In this document: positions 44,267 through 54,696 of the stretch, piece after piece
Position numbering within the stretch: the stretch's first letter is position 1
Layout: every line of letters begins with the position of its first letter
From: Bacteroidales bacterium
GTDB lineage: Bacteria; Bacteroidota; Bacteroidia; Bacteroidales; UBA932
Direction: 5' to 3'
DNA: 64,000 bases
Assembly: GCA_017546605.1 (NCBI GenBank)
Contig: JAFYSH010000010.1
Location: 47,410-111,409, forward strand
The notes under the pieces: model-generated
Databases searched by the model: none
The model's input: only the letters and a program-made list of their open reading frames with translations
Told to the model about the DNA's origin: nothing
Program-made: the position numbers and the translations under genes

Positions 44267-44464
44267 CTATTTTTTATCGGTTTGCGTGTCGTCCTTCAAT
44301 TCATCTTCTATTCCTTTCACTCCTTCTTTGAAGCTACGGACACCTTTTCCGATCCCTTTCATCAATTCGGGAATCTTCTTTCCGCCAAAAAACAACAAGA
44401 CAATCAAGGCGATTACTAAAATCTCGGTCATCCCAATCGATCCTAAAAAGAGTAAAGTTTTCAT
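44267..44464 (-). CDS. tatA: Sec-independent protein translocase TatA/E
   Basis: A 65-residue TatA-type component. One N-terminal transmembrane helix ([20 protein letters not shown]) leads into the [20 protein letters not shown] amphipathic helix (hinge FGxxKxPEL) and a charged tail. It forms the pore ring with TatC. No TatB is seen, so TatA probably serves both roles as in many minimal Tat systems. The start is ATG 44464. Confidence 0.93.
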   Translation of the reverse strand: MKTLLFLGSIGMTEILVIALIVLLFFGGKKIPELMKGIGKGVRSFKEGVKGIEDELKDDTQTDKK

Positions 44465-44478
44465 ATTCAACTAATTAA

Positions 44479-44898
44479 TTATTTGTCATTCATCTGTTTT
44501 TCACGAAATGCTTTCAGAAAGAAATCCGGCACACGCGTAGGACGTCTCGTGTCTGCGTGAATAAAACCCAGCACCACTTTTCCTGTCACGACCAAAGCAC
44601 CGTGTTGATTGTAGATATCTGTCAGGATCTCTACACGAGCCATCGGTTCCTTTTCAATCCGGCTAACAATACGAAGTACATCCCCCATTTTTGCCGGAGT
44701 TTTATACTGACACGATACATCCACCACGGGCATCATAATACCCAATTTCTCAATTTCATGGATTGGAAGTCCCAAATCCACCAAACATTGGTGACGACCG
44801 CATTCAAAATAGCGGATATAATTCGAGTGATGGACAATGCCCATCTGGTCCGTTTCGTAATAGCGAACCTCCAGTGAAGTTTCTGATTGACAATACAT
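44479..44898 (-). CDS. Acyl-CoA thioesterase, 4HBT hotdog family (YbgC/FadM-like)
   Basis: A 139-residue hotdog-fold protein. The catalytic signature is VRYYETDQMGIVHHSNYIRYFECGRH (core: YYETDQMGIVHHSNYIRYFE), with the Asp that places it in the 4-hydroxybenzoyl-CoA thioesterase group, and MPVVDVSCQYKTPAKMGD follows. The physiological acyl-CoA is unknown. It lies between the cation ATPase (3-base gap) and tatA (14-base gap). Confidence 0.9.
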   Translation of the reverse strand: MYCQSETSLEVRYYETDQMGIVHHSNYIRYFECGRHQCLVDLGLPIHEIEKLGIMMPVVDVSCQYKTPAKMGDVLRIVSRIEKEPMARVEILTDIYNQHGALVVTGKVVLGFIHADTRRPTRVPDFFLKAFREKQMNDK

Positions 44899-44901
44899 GT
44901 T

Positions 44902-47493
44902 CTATTTCTTTAACAATCGCTTCATTGCCCGGAAGAGCTCACCGATCCACAATACACACGAAGTGGAGATCAAAATCGACAACCATTCCTTACCATTCAA
45001 AGCCACCGTCCGGAAGAAATTTCCTCCAAAGGTTACAATCACAAATTGCAGCACGACAATGAGTAATACAATGAATACAAAAGATTTATTCTGAGTCAAA
45101 TGACGGAAAGCCGTAAAGTCCGTTCCGGCCACCCGAGCATTGAACAAATTCCACACTTGTAGAAAGACAAAGGTGGTAAAAAAGAGGGTTAATTCATGGG
45201 TATCAATACCACCTCCTCCTTGCAGGAACACCAACATGGCCAACAAAATCCCCAAGAAGATGAGCCCCACACTAAAAATATTGATAGCCATCGGACGAGT
45301 AATGATGAAGGCATCCCTCCTACGAGGCCTGTTTTTCAGTACACTTGCCTCAGATGGCTCGCTGGCCAAGGCCAAGGCTGCAAAGGTATCCATGATCAGA
45401 TTGACCCACAACATTTGGGAAACTGTCAACGGAAACTCAACTCCGATGAATGGCCCGATCAAAGCCGTCAGAAGCGCAACAACATTGATTGTCAACTGGA
45501 ACTGGATAAATCGTTGGATGTTCAAATACAGTGATCGGCCCCAACGAACGGCATTAACGATGCTCGCGAAAGAGTCATCCAGCAAGATGATATCACTGGC
45601 TTCTTTGGCGACTGAAGTTCCACTACCCATTGACAAACCGACATTGGCATAATTCAACGCAGGGGCATCATTGGTTCCATCCCCAGTCACCGCCACAACG
45701 GCACCACTCTCTTGCAAAAGCCGAACCAAACGCATTTTATCAGCCGGACGAGCACGCGCCATTACCTTGATCTTCAAAGCCACCTGACGCGCATCCTCTT
45801 CCGACAATGCGGCAAATTCTGCGCCGGTAATTATCTGCTCATCCGAATCGTTGTGCAACCACAAGCCGGATTGCCGAGCAATTTCCCGTGCTGTTGATGC
45901 CGTATCTCCGGTGACAATCTTTACAGCAATCCCAGCATTGGTACAAGCCTGCATCGCAGCCGGAACATCTTCCCGAATCGGATCCTCAATCGCAACAAAG
46001 CCTTGAAAAGCAAAGCGAGCTTGTTCTATGATGGATTCAATCGGCAATTCAGCAAGATCCGTATCAATTGTTGCCTCCAAGAATCCCAAAGCACGCATAC
46101 CTTTGTTTTGGTAAAAGGCAATTTCTTTCAAGATTGCTGATGCAGCAATCCCCCGTACCCGATTCAAGAGAATCTCGGGAGCACCTTTCAAATAGAGTTT
46201 GAGATGGCCACCCGGTGCAAATTGAGATTCCACCAATGTAGCCATGTATTTTCGCTCGGTACTGAACACCAACCGTTGAATTACCTTGGCTTCTTCCCGA
46301 ATCTTGACATAATCGAAACCCTGCTCTTTCAGAGCTATCAGCAAAGCACATTCGGTTGGATTACCCACTTCCTGGATATGCTCAGGATCACGCTGATCCA
46401 AAAAAGCCGAAGAGTTGACTGCAAATGCCTCAGCAACTTGAGCATCGATCCCATTGGGGAAAGCGGCTTCCTTTACCCGCATTTTGTTTTGTGTCAATGT
46501 ACCCGTTTTATCCGTACAGATCACCGTAGTTGCCCCCATGGTCTCACAAGCATGCATCTTGCGAACCAATGTATTGGAAGCTGTCATCTTGCGCATGCTA
46601 TAGGCCAACGACAAGGTTACACTCATCGCCAAGCCCTCCGGAACCGCTACAACAATCAGGGTAACTGCTATCATAAAGAAGGAAAGCAACAACTCAAAGG
46701 TTGTTACAGACCAATTGAACGGATTTCCCTGCAAGACAAAATCGGACAAACACAAAGCCAGGAACGTAGCTCCAGCAACGAAGAAACTGATCTTACTGAT
46801 GAGGCTGCTGAGCTGGTCCAACTGACGGTTCAAGGGCGTTTGCTGTCCCGTCAACTCCGTTGCCTGACGCGCGGTTTTTCCAATTTCAGTTGCATCACCA
46901 ACAGCAAAAACTTCCATAACACCCGAACCTTCTGCGACCGTTGTACCACGGTAGATCTTGTTCGGTGCATAAGCCCCATCAAATTCAAGTACCTCTCCAG
47001 GTTTCTTCTCTGCAGGAACAGACTCTCCGTTAAGGGTTGATTCATTGACAGAAAGACTCATCACATCCAAGACCTTGCCATCAGCCGGGATTTCATCCCC
47101 CTGCTCAACAATGACACAGTCCCCCACAACAATTTCTGTTTTAGGAATCATTTGAACGTTTCCGTCCCGATAAACCTTTACCAGGACGGAGTCATTTATC
47201 TGATTCAACACATCAAATTCCTTGGCTGCCCGATATTCATTAATGAATGCCAGGAAGGTCGCTAGGAAGACGGCCAGCAAGATTCCAAAACTTTCCGCAA
47301 AAGAACCGTGGAAGTAACCCGTAATGAACGACAGGAGTGTTGCAAATAGCAACAACCTGATAATCGGATCGTTAAATTTCTGTAAAAAAAGCTTCCACGC
47401 CGGAATCCGTTCCGGCGGAGTCAAGGTATTCTTACCAAATTTCTCCCGACTAACTGCGACCTGCTGTTCATTTAGGCCTTGGAAAACTTGCAT
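44902..47493 (-). CDS. P-type calcium-transporting ATPase (PMCA type)
   Basis: An 863-residue P2-type ATPase with 10 predicted transmembrane segments. Motifs in order: the actuator loop [18 protein letters not shown] (TGES-equivalent NGES), the ion-binding [19 protein letters not shown] in TM4, the phosphorylated Asp in [17 protein letters not shown], the nucleotide-binding LKGAPE, and [17 protein letters not shown]. The family exports Ca2+ from the cytosol. Its N terminus overlaps the 3' end of valS by 22 bases. Confidence 0.94.
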   Translation of the reverse strand: MQVFQGLNEQQVAVSREKFGKNTLTPPERIPAWKLFLQKFNDPIIRLLLFATLLSFITGYFHGSFAESFGILLAVFLATFLAFINEYRAAKEFDVLNQINDSVLVKVYRDGNVQMIPKTEIVVGDCVIVEQGDEIPADGKVLDVMSLSVNESTLNGESVPAEKKPGEVLEFDGAYAPNKIYRGTTVAEGSGVMEVFAVGDATEIGKTARQATELTGQQTPLNRQLDQLSSLISKISFFVAGATFLALCLSDFVLQGNPFNWSVTTFELLLSFFMIAVTLIVVAVPEGLAMSVTLSLAYSMRKMTASNTLVRKMHACETMGATTVICTDKTGTLTQNKMRVKEAAFPNGIDAQVAEAFAVNSSAFLDQRDPEHIQEVGNPTECALLIALKEQGFDYVKIREEAKVIQRLVFSTERKYMATLVESQFAPGGHLKLYLKGAPEILLNRVRGIAASAILKEIAFYQNKGMRALGFLEATIDTDLAELPIESIIEQARFAFQGFVAIEDPIREDVPAAMQACTNAGIAVKIVTGDTASTAREIARQSGLWLHNDSDEQIITGAEFAALSEEDARQVALKIKVMARARPADKMRLVRLLQESGAVVAVTGDGTNDAPALNYANVGLSMGSGTSVAKEASDIILLDDSFASIVNAVRWGRSLYLNIQRFIQFQLTINVVALLTALIGPFIGVEFPLTVSQMLWVNLIMDTFAALALASEPSEASVLKNRPRRRDAFIITRPMAINIFSVGLIFLGILLAMLVFLQGGGGIDTHELTLFFTTFVFLQVWNLFNARVAGTDFTAFRHLTQNKSFVFIVLLIVVLQFVIVTFGGNFFRTVALNGKEWLSILISTSCVLWIGELFRAMKRLLKK

Positions 47494-50132
47494 AATTGAT
47501 CTTTTAGGCTGGCAATTTTTGTCATGGCATCGGATTCTTTTTTCCGCTCCATATTCACCACTTGTTCCGGTGCGTGATTGACAAATTTTTCATTGGACAA
47601 TTTTGCACGCACACCCTTCAAGAATCCTTCCAATCGTACAATCTCAGCTTCAATCTTGGCAATTTCTTCCGCTTCATCCACCAAACCGGTCAATGGTACA
47701 CGGAATTCGATGGTACCTACCATAAAGGATGCACCTGCAGCTGCTTGATCATCAAATTCATCCGTGATTACACAGTCTGACAAGTTGGCCATGCGGGCGA
47801 CTACGGCAATCATTTCTTGCGGAAACTCTCCTTTGATCACCAGCTTCAAGGCTTCCTTCGGAGAAAGTCCCTTGCTCTGACGTACGTTCCGCAAAGCCGC
47901 GATGACCGATGTTCCCAAATCAAAACGGTCAATCAACTGAGCATCATAGGCCTCCATCTTCGGCTGTTGTGCCAACATAATAGTCTCACCCGCTGCCCGG
48001 TCTGACAAGTTTTGCCACAATTCTTCGGTAATGAAGGGCATAATCGGATGCAACAACTTCAGTAAGGCATCAAAGAATCCAATGGTAGCTTCAAATGTTT
48101 GCTGATCGATCGGTTTTCCATATTCCGGTTTAATGATTTCTAGGTACCAAGCACAGAAGTCATCCCAGAACAATTTATACATCGTCATCAAGGCGTCACT
48201 GATGCGGAACTTATCGAAATGATCGTTCACAGTTTCGATGGTACGATGAAGTTTATTACGGAACCAGTCCACTGCCAAACGTGAAGATTCCGGCTGTTCT
48301 TGCTCAGTAACTGCCCAACCTTGTACCAAACGGTAAGCATTCCAAATCTTGTTACAGAAGTTCCGTCCTTGTTCTACCTGTGATTCATCAAAGAGGATAT
48401 CATTTCCAGCAGCGCTGCATAAGAGCATACCCAAACGAACTCCATCGGCTCCGTATTGTTCCATCAATTGGATCGGATCCGGTGAGTTACCCAAAGACTT
48501 GGACATCTTACGACCCAATTTATCCCGTACAGTTCCCGTTAAATAAACATTTCTGAACGGGATTTCACCACAAAATTCGTCAGCAGCCATGATCATACGA
48601 GCTACCCAGAAAAAGAGAATGTCGGGAGCCGTAATCAAGTCGTTGGTCGGGAAATAGTAAGCCAACTCTGCATTCGGAGCACGATTCGGATCTCCTGCTT
48701 TTTCGGCATCAAAAACAGAAATCGGCCACAACCAAGAAGAGAACCAGGTATCCAACACATCCTCATCCTGACGCAGATCCTCCAATTGGATAGCCGGATC
48801 CAGTTCACGTGCTGCTACCAATGCGGCTTGTGCATCTTCTTCCACCACAAAACGTCCATCCGGCAAGTACCAGGCAGGAATTTGTTGTCCCCACCACAAT
48901 TGACGGGAGATGCACCAGTCACGTACATTTTCCATCCAGTGACGGTACGTATTCTTGAATTTATCCGGAATCAAACGAATCTCATCCGATTCCACACGTG
49001 CCAATGCTCCTTGGGCCAGTTGGTCCATTTTCAAGAACCATTGCAATGACAAGCGAGGCTCGATCACTGCGTTGGTACGTTCTGAATAACCCACTTGTGA
49101 TGAATATTGTTCTTCTTTTTCCAAATGGCCAGCTTCATCCAACATCTTCACAATCTTCTTACGGGCTACAAAGCGGTCTTCGCCAACGAGGATTTGCGCC
49201 TTGTCGTTCAAGCAGCCGTGCTCATCAATGATGTCCAATACCGGCAAACGATGACGGATACCGATTTCATAGTCATTGATATCGTGGGCCGGAGTGACTT
49301 TCAGACAGCCGGTTCCGAAATCCATGGTCACATAGTCATCCTCAATCACCGGAATTTCCCGATTGATCAACGGAATCAAGATCTTTTTACCACGAAGATG
49401 TTGATAACGAGGATCTTCCGGGTTGATACAAACCGCTGCATCCGCCATAATGGTTTCCGGACGGGTGGTTGCAATGACAATATAGTCTGAAGTTGCTTGG
49501 CCATTTTCTGAAATGAAATAGCGCAAATAATAGAGTTTCGAAGGAGTTTCCTTGCGGATTACTTCTTCATCGCTGACGGCGGTCAAACTTTGCGGGTCCC
49601 AGTTGACCATCCGCACACCGCGATAAATCAAGCCCTTCTTGTAGAAATGCACAAACGTACGGATCACCGCACGGCTCAAGGGCTCATCCATGGTAAATTT
49701 GGTACGTTCCCAGTCACAGGAAGCACCCAATTTCTTCAATTGTTCCAGAATAATACCGCCATGTTTTTCTTTCCACTCCCATGCGTGTTTCAAGAACTCA
49801 TCCCGGGTCAACGATGTTTTGTCAATGCCTTCTGCTTTGAGCTTGGCCACCACCTTGGCTTCAGTTGCAATGGAAGCATGGTCAGTACCGGGCACCCAGC
49901 ACGCGTTCTTTCCAGTCATCCGGGCACGACGCACCAATACATCTTGAATGGTGTTGTTGAGCATATGCCCCATGTGCAGGACACCGGTTACGTTCGGCGG
50001 GGGAATTACGATGGAATACGGTTCACGTTCATCCGGTTCAGAGTGAAAGAATCTGTTTTTCAACCAATATGCATACCACTTGTCTTCTACTTCCGCCGGA
50101 TTGTATTTTGCGGATAATTCTGTGTTCTTCAT
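47472..50132 (-). CDS. valS: Valyl-tRNA synthetase
   Basis: An 886-residue class I synthetase charging tRNA-Val. The HIGH-type motif is [19 protein letters not shown], the KMSKS loop is [20 protein letters not shown], and between them lie the CP1 editing domain segments ([30 protein letters not shown]). The C-terminal coiled coil ([19 protein letters not shown]) is present. The start is ATG 50132. It heads the long minus-strand run down to the dipeptidase gene. Confidence 0.97.
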   Translation of the reverse strand: MKNTELSAKYNPAEVEDKWYAYWLKNRFFHSEPDEREPYSIVIPPPNVTGVLHMGHMLNNTIQDVLVRRARMTGKNACWVPGTDHASIATEAKVVAKLKAEGIDKTSLTRDEFLKHAWEWKEKHGGIILEQLKKLGASCDWERTKFTMDEPLSRAVIRTFVHFYKKGLIYRGVRMVNWDPQSLTAVSDEEVIRKETPSKLYYLRYFISENGQATSDYIVIATTRPETIMADAAVCINPEDPRYQHLRGKKILIPLINREIPVIEDDYVTMDFGTGCLKVTPAHDINDYEIGIRHRLPVLDIIDEHGCLNDKAQILVGEDRFVARKKIVKMLDEAGHLEKEEQYSSQVGYSERTNAVIEPRLSLQWFLKMDQLAQGALARVESDEIRLIPDKFKNTYRHWMENVRDWCISRQLWWGQQIPAWYLPDGRFVVEEDAQAALVAARELDPAIQLEDLRQDEDVLDTWFSSWLWPISVFDAEKAGDPNRAPNAELAYYFPTNDLITAPDILFFWVARMIMAADEFCGEIPFRNVYLTGTVRDKLGRKMSKSLGNSPDPIQLMEQYGADGVRLGMLLCSAAGNDILFDESQVEQGRNFCNKIWNAYRLVQGWAVTEQEQPESSRLAVDWFRNKLHRTIETVNDHFDKFRISDALMTMYKLFWDDFCAWYLEIIKPEYGKPIDQQTFEATIGFFDALLKLLHPIMPFITEELWQNLSDRAAGETIMLAQQPKMEAYDAQLIDRFDLGTSVIAALRNVRQSKGLSPKEALKLVIKGEFPQEMIAVVARMANLSDCVITDEFDDQAAAGASFMVGTIEFRVPLTGLVDEAEEIAKIEAEIVRLEGFLKGVRAKLSNEKFVNHAPEQVVNMERKKESDAMTKIASLKDQLCKFSKA

Positions 50133-50152
50133 TTTTCTCAAAAATTAACTCG

Positions 50153-50160
50153 CAAATTTA
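50153..50160 (-). promoter_or_regulatory. -7 promoter element of valS
   Basis: The minus strand reads TAAATTTG, an exact TAnnTTTG box 20 bases before the valS ATG. It lies only 9 bases from the divergent -7 box at 50170, so the two promoters share their -33 regions. Confidence 0.5.
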
Positions 50161-50169
50161 ACAAAATGC

Positions 50170-50177
50170 TATCTTTG
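50170..50177 (+). promoter_or_regulatory. -7 promoter element of the DUF3467 operon
   Basis: TATCTTTG is an exact TAnnTTTG box 58 bases upstream of the ATG at 50236. A -33 TTTG is not evident. Confidence 0.55.
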
Positions 50178-50235
50178 TGCCATAAAAATCGTGTAAAATC
50201 GCACAAAAATCAGAAACACATCAATTTGTTGAATC

Positions 50236-50547
50236 ATGGACAGCAAAAAAAACGAAGGAAAAATCAATATTGAAATCAACAAAGAGGTAGCAAAAGGCGT
50301 CTACTCCAACCTGGCAATTATCTCTCACAGTCAAACAGAATTTTTAATTGATTTTGCCCAATTGTTTCCGGGCATTCCGAAAGCGGAAGTCGTTTCTCGT
50401 GTCATCATGGCACCGGAACACCTCAAACGCTTGAGCATCGCCTTGAATGAAAATATCCGCAAGTACGAACAAAACCACGGAGAAATCCAACTGAACAACA
50501 AGACGACCTTGCCTTTTGGTTTCGGCCCCAACACCCCGAAAGCATAA
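50236..50547 (+). CDS. DUF3467 domain protein
   Basis: A 103-residue protein of a conserved family of unknown function in Bacteroidetes. Typical blocks are KINIEINKEVAKGVYSNLAI, TEFLIDFAQLFPGIPKAEVV, SRVIMAPEHLKRL and a C-terminal ALNENIRKYEQNHGEI helix ending in a Pro/Gly tail. It starts a plus-strand operon with the Rossmann/DUF2520 gene 8 bases later. Confidence 0.9.
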   Translation: MDSKKNEGKINIEINKEVAKGVYSNLAIISHSQTEFLIDFAQLFPGIPKAEVVSRVIMAPEHLKRLSIALNENIRKYEQNHGEIQLNNKTTLPFGFGPNTPKA

Positions 50548-50555
50548 CGAATCGC

Positions 50556-51413
50556 ATGGAACCGAGAACCATCTCCCTGATCGGAGCCGGCAACATGGGA
50601 TTCCGTTTGGGCATTGTCCTGACAGAAAAGGGTCTTCCCATCCAATACGTCTGGAACCGCTCCGAAGAACGAGGTGAAAAGTTGGTCAAGGCCCTACAAA
50701 GAAATGGGGCTCAGACTTGCTATACCCAAACCCTCTCTGATTTATTCACATCCGACATCCTCATTCTGGCGATTTCTGACGATGCCATCGTGCCTATGCT
50801 CAAGTACTTGCACGAAGAGTTGACACGTACGGCTCCCCACAAAAACCCCGTCATCCTACACACCAGTGGAGCCACACCCTATACCGTATTCAGTACTCTT
50901 GAAGCAGCCGGATACGCATGCGGTGTATTCTACCCCTTGATGACCTTGAGCCGCAACAAAAACGTGGATTTTATGGAAATTCCACTCCTGCTTGAGTCCA
51001 ACGACCCCACGGTCCGCCAATGGATGAGCGAACTCGCATTTGCACTCAAAGCGGAATACTTATTCTGCGATTCCGCCAAGCGCTTACGCATGCATACTGC
51101 AGCCGTATTTGCTTGCAATTTTGTAAATTATATCTTGGGACTGGCTTTCGAGATTGCTGGCAACAGCCACACGTTCCTAATGCCACTGGCCTGGGAAACC
51201 CTTCGAAAAGCCTTTCTCAAAACACCTTGGGATGTTCAAACAGGCCCGGCCATTCGAGGCGATCGTAGCACCATCGAAAAACACCTCTCTTTGCTTGAGG
51301 AATTGGATTTGTATGAAGAAGCGATGCTATATCGCCTGTTCACTGAAAAAATTGGCCAACGTTTTGGCTGTGAACTTTCCTTGGAACCCTCCCAAAAATC
51401 CCTCACTGAATAG
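50556..51413 (+). CDS. Rossmann-like and DUF2520 domain protein
   Basis: A 285-residue protein. The N-terminal Rossmann domain has ISLIGAGNMGFRLGIVL and LILAISDDAIVPML; the HTSGATPYTVFSTLEAAGYA stretch leads to a helical C-terminal dimerisation domain (DUF2520) with TAAVFACNFVNYILGLAFEI. The layout resembles pyrroline-5-carboxylate reductase and other 6-phosphogluconate dehydrogenase-like enzymes, but the substrate is unknown. It stands between DUF3467 and kdsC-like genes, an order I have seen repeatedly in Bacteroidales. Confidence 0.88.
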   Translation: MEPRTISLIGAGNMGFRLGIVLTEKGLPIQYVWNRSEERGEKLVKALQRNGAQTCYTQTLSDLFTSDILILAISDDAIVPMLKYLHEELTRTAPHKNPVILHTSGATPYTVFSTLEAAGYACGVFYPLMTLSRNKNVDFMEIPLLLESNDPTVRQWMSELAFALKAEYLFCDSAKRLRMHTAAVFACNFVNYILGLAFEIAGNSHTFLMPLAWETLRKAFLKTPWDVQTGPAIRGDRSTIEKHLSLLEELDLYEEAMLYRLFTEKIGQRFGCELSLEPSQKSLTE

Positions 51414-51415
51414 TT

Positions 51416-51961
51416 ATGCCGAACTACAACTACAAATGCCGACTCCACACCATCAAAGCCGTTGTCTTTGATGTGGATGGCGTATTGACAGACGGATTGA
51501 TTCACTCGATGCCCAATGGAGATTTGCTCCGAAGTTTTGACAGCAAAGACCGGATGGGACTCAGAATGTGGATTTTAAGAAGATACCCCATCGGCATTAT
51601 TACCGGAGGTCAAACCCAGAGCATCGAACAGTTTTTCCGCGGTCTAGGCCTTCCGGAAAACTGTCTCTATCAGCGATCCCGCAAAAAACTGCCGGATTTT
51701 CTGGATTTCTGTCAACAAAATGCACTTGAACCGCATCAGGTGGCTTATGTTGGAGATGACTTGCCGGACATTCCCGTACTTGAGCAATGCGGATTGGCTG
51801 TATGTCCTGCTGATGCGGTCCCCGAAGTCAAGGCAGTTTGTCATTATGTTTCGCTCTACCCCGGCGGACGCGGCTGTGCCCGCGATCTAATTGAACAACT
51901 GCTCAAAGTAAGGGGAGAATGGGAATTGGATTTGGACGCCTATAACGAAGAATGTCGATGA
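51416..51961 (+). CDS. HAD-superfamily phosphatase, KdsC-like
   Basis: A 181-residue C0-type HAD phosphatase without a cap, close to 3-deoxy-D-manno-octulosonate 8-phosphate phosphatase (KdsC) of lipopolysaccharide synthesis. Motif I AVVFDVDGVLTDGLI, FDSKDRMGLRMW, motif II IGIITGGQTQSIEQF, motif IV VAYVGDDLPDIPVLEQCGLA. An atypical extra stretch follows near the C terminus. Paralogous sugar phosphatases (KDN9P or N-acylneuraminate types) cannot be excluded. It overlaps maf by 4 bases. Confidence 0.88.
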   Translation: MPNYNYKCRLHTIKAVVFDVDGVLTDGLIHSMPNGDLLRSFDSKDRMGLRMWILRRYPIGIITGGQTQSIEQFFRGLGLPENCLYQRSRKKLPDFLDFCQQNALEPHQVAYVGDDLPDIPVLEQCGLAVCPADAVPEVKAVCHYVSLYPGGRGCARDLIEQLLKVRGEWELDLDAYNEECR

Positions 51962-52551
51962 TACTCAATCAACAATTGGCCAATTGGCACATTATTTTGG
52001 CTTCCGCTTCGCCCCGTCGACAAGAATTACTTCGAGGATTAGGTATTGATTTCGAGGTAGATACCCGATCCAATACCAATGAGCAATACGACCCCGACCT
52101 ACCCAAAGCCGAAGTGGCCGAATTCCTGGCCCGGCTCAAGTCCGAAGGTTTTCACCGACCGCTTCAGGCTCAAGAGTTACTCATCACGGCTGATACCGTT
52201 GTTTGCATTGACAATCAAATTCTTGGAAAGCCCACAGACCGTCAGGATGCTCTGCGGATGCTCCAGCAATTGTCCGGTCGCTCGCACACCGTATACACAG
52301 GGGTAGCACTTCGTACTGCCGATAAACTACATTCCTTCTCCGTTGGATCAGACGTTCATTTTCGGGAAATTACTCCGGAAGAAATGGCATTTTACATAGA
52401 CAACTACCGTCCATTTGACAAGGCTGGAGCCTATGGCATCCAAGAATGGATTGGCTATGCGACCATAACCGGGCTGCAAGGATCCTATTTCAACGTGATG
52501 GGCCTACCGGTACAACGACTGTACGATGAACTATCCCAGTTCGTCCTGTAA
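51958..52551 (+). CDS. maf: Maf family nucleoside triphosphate pyrophosphatase
   Basis: A 197-residue Maf protein that hydrolyses non-canonical or dTTP/UTP nucleotides to monophosphates. IILASASPRRQELLRGLGID near the N terminus and ITADTVVCIDNQILGKP, SGRSHTVYTGVAL and DKAGAYGIQ-EWIG are the signature elements. The ATG at 51958 overlaps the stop of the kdsC-like gene (ATGA); an ATG six bases earlier is also possible. Its 3' end overlaps the convergent recQ gene by 21 bases. Confidence 0.94.
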   Translation: MILNQQLANWHIILASASPRRQELLRGLGIDFEVDTRSNTNEQYDPDLPKAEVAEFLARLKSEGFHRPLQAQELLITADTVVCIDNQILGKPTDRQDALRMLQQLSGRSHTVYTGVALRTADKLHSFSVGSDVHFREITPEEMAFYIDNYRPFDKAGAYGIQEWIGYATITGLQGSYFNVMGLPVQRLYDELSQFVL

Positions 52552-54468
52552 CCACCGATAAACTTCCAGGTACTCCAACCACTCTTCTCCGGCAGCCTGT
52601 TCCAGGCGATCTATACAAAAATCAGGTTCCCGCATCAAAGCGCTAACATGTTGTTCAATACGTAGATCCCGCTGTTTTACAGGCTCTTGCTGAATTTTAT
52701 CGGTTACGCGACGCACACCTCGATTGATGCAGAGATCGCACACACCACAGTCCGTCGTTTCCGTTTGACCGAAATACTGCAACAACCTGGCACTTCGACA
52801 CATACATTTAGGAAAGGACTCCCCTCCCTCTTGCGATGCATAATCCAACATAGCACGCATACGCTCCTCGAAAATCCCCTTGCGTTGTTCGTAATCTTTC
52901 TTGGACAAATAGAAGTTGGACGGAACCAACCGCTCGTTGTTCAAGTGCAACAAAGGTGTTAACTGACGGGGACGATATTGGATGATCTGCATACGGGAGA
53001 GTTCCAATAAACGCTCGTGTACCTCAGGCCGGCTCAACAACGTGGTCCGAGCAATCTGCTCTTCATCAATGCGCACCCAATTGGAAAAAATGGCTGGGTA
53101 CATCCGCATCAAGGCTTTCACAAAAGCATCCACATCCTTGCGTTTCAACTGGATGTTATAGAGTTCCTCACGGTTGACTACAAATTGCATACGCGCAGGA
53201 TTATCCAACTCTTCGGTCAACACCCAGTAACCACAAAGTTCAATATATTTGATGGCATAATAGGCCATGGATGCCTGAAGTTTGTAACGTCTAGCAAAAT
53301 CCGTCCAATCAAAGGAAAAGGTCATCCCAGCCCCTTCTTCAAAAGCCAGATCCAGGTAATTAAATACTTTTTGATACACCTCCTTGATGTAATCCGGCTC
53401 CGGAAAAGACATCCGAAAAATCTGAGACAACCGCTGTTGATCCCGCGCATTGTACAACAACACCGCATAGGCCTTCAGACCATCACGACCTGCCCGGCCA
53501 GCCTCCTGAAAATACGACTCCAATGATTCTGGAGCATTGAAGTGGACCACAAATCGAACATCCGGTTTATCAATCCCCATACCAAAAGCATTGGTTGCTA
53601 CAATAACCCGTAAACGGTCATTTTTCCAAGCTTCTTGCTTGCGGGAACGTTCTTGTTGACTCATCCCAGCATGATAAAAATCCGCTGAAATACCTTTGGA
53701 TTGCAGAAAAGCAGCCAGTTCTTCACATTTTTTTCGCTCTCGCAAGTACACAATACCCGATCCGTCAACACCCTGACAGACCCGCAACAAATGTCCCAAT
53801 TTATCTTCCACCGTGCGAACCACATAGGACAAATTGGGGCGTTCAAACCCCGATCGGATCAAGTTGGGCAGCTTGAATTGCAGATGGGTCATGATTTCTT
53901 CTGCCACCTTCGGCGTTGCCGTTGCAGTCAGTGCCAAAATTGGGACCCGCTGCCCCATGGTTTCATTCAACAAGGGACGTATCTGCTGAATTTCCAGGTA
54001 ATCCGGACGAAAATCATAGCCCCATTGAGCAATACAGTGCGCCTCATCCACTGCCAGCATAGAAACTGACATACGCTGTACACGCGCTCGAAACAAAGGC
54101 GTTTTCAAGCGTTCAGGAGACAAATAGAGGAATTTGTAATCACCAAAAACCGCATTGTCCAATGCCACATCAATCTCGTGAGCAGACATTCCCGAATGCA
54201 CCAGTAACGCGCGAATGCCCCGTGCATTCAAGTTCTCTACCTGATCCTTCATCAAAGCAATCAGAGGAGAGACTACCAGACAGATCCCTGGCAAGACCAA
54301 AGCCGGCACTTGAAAACAAATCGACTTCCCACCTCCTGTTGGTAGGATCGCCAACACATCCTTCCCCTGCAACACTTGCTCGATAATCTCTTGCTGCATT
54401 GGCCGAAAAGCGGAATACCCCCACACTTCTCGCAACACATCTTCCGGTCTTTTCAATTCCTTTTTCAT
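52531..54468 (-). CDS. recQ: RecQ-family ATP-dependent DNA helicase
   Basis: A 645-residue superfamily 2 helicase. Motif 0/I FRPMQQEIIEQVLQGKDVLA with LPTGGGKSICFQVPAL, the DEAH box in MLAVDEAHCIAQWGYDFRPD, and YFQEAGRAGRDG (motif VI) are present. The RecQ-C zinc module appears late (CMCRSARLLQYFG ... CGVCDLC) after a long winged-helix-like region, and the HRDC domain is short or missing; the order and length suggest a Bacteroidetes variant. It works in recombinational repair. Confidence 0.93.
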   Translation of the reverse strand: MKKELKRPEDVLREVWGYSAFRPMQQEIIEQVLQGKDVLAILPTGGGKSICFQVPALVLPGICLVVSPLIALMKDQVENLNARGIRALLVHSGMSAHEIDVALDNAVFGDYKFLYLSPERLKTPLFRARVQRMSVSMLAVDEAHCIAQWGYDFRPDYLEIQQIRPLLNETMGQRVPILALTATATPKVAEEIMTHLQFKLPNLIRSGFERPNLSYVVRTVEDKLGHLLRVCQGVDGSGIVYLRERKKCEELAAFLQSKGISADFYHAGMSQQERSRKQEAWKNDRLRVIVATNAFGMGIDKPDVRFVVHFNAPESLESYFQEAGRAGRDGLKAYAVLLYNARDQQRLSQIFRMSFPEPDYIKEVYQKVFNYLDLAFEEGAGMTFSFDWTDFARRYKLQASMAYYAIKYIELCGYWVLTEELDNPARMQFVVNREELYNIQLKRKDVDAFVKALMRMYPAIFSNWVRIDEEQIARTTLLSRPEVHERLLELSRMQIIQYRPRQLTPLLHLNNERLVPSNFYLSKKDYEQRKGIFEERMRAMLDYASQEGGESFPKCMCRSARLLQYFGQTETTDCGVCDLCINRGVRRVTDKIQQEPVKQRDLRIEQHVSALMREPDFCIDRLEQAAGEEWLEYLEVYRWLQDELG

Positions 54469-54478
54469 CGCTCAAACT

Positions 54479-54510
54479 TTTGTCTTTGTCATCTGTATTT
54501 GTTATCTTTG
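54479..54510 (+). promoter_or_regulatory. Promoter of pckA
   Basis: TTTG (54479-54482), 20 bases, then TATCTTTG (54503-54510) match the Bacteroidetes consensus fully. The ATG is at 54697, giving an unusually long leader of about 180 bases. The promoter begins 10 bases from the recQ start codon on the other strand. Confidence 0.8.
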
Positions 54511-54536
54511 CCCCGCTATTTAGGCGCTTGCCAAAA

Positions 54537-54556
54537 GCAGCACCTGACAGGTCTGC
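54537..54556 (+). other. Hairpin in the pckA leader
   Basis: GCAG-C-ACCT / AGGT-CTGC form an 8-bp stem with one bulged C and a 3-base loop, about 20 bases after the predicted transcription start. It is the only clear secondary structure in the 180-base leader of pckA and could stabilise the RNA or take part in regulation. Confidence 0.4.
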
Positions 54557-54696
54557 ATTTCTTCGTACAAAGGTAGAAAATTGGCAGATGATTCCGGTTA
54601 TTTGGCACAATTTTTTGATATGGCAAAAGATTTGCAGTAAGCGTAAGAACTATAAAAAGAAATTATATAACACATTATTAAAATCGATTCTATACT

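Noticed and set aside
46204..47040. A 278-codon plus-strand frame antisense to the calcium ATPase
   Set aside because: Overlaps highly conserved P-type ATPase motifs on the other strand and has no protein-like features.
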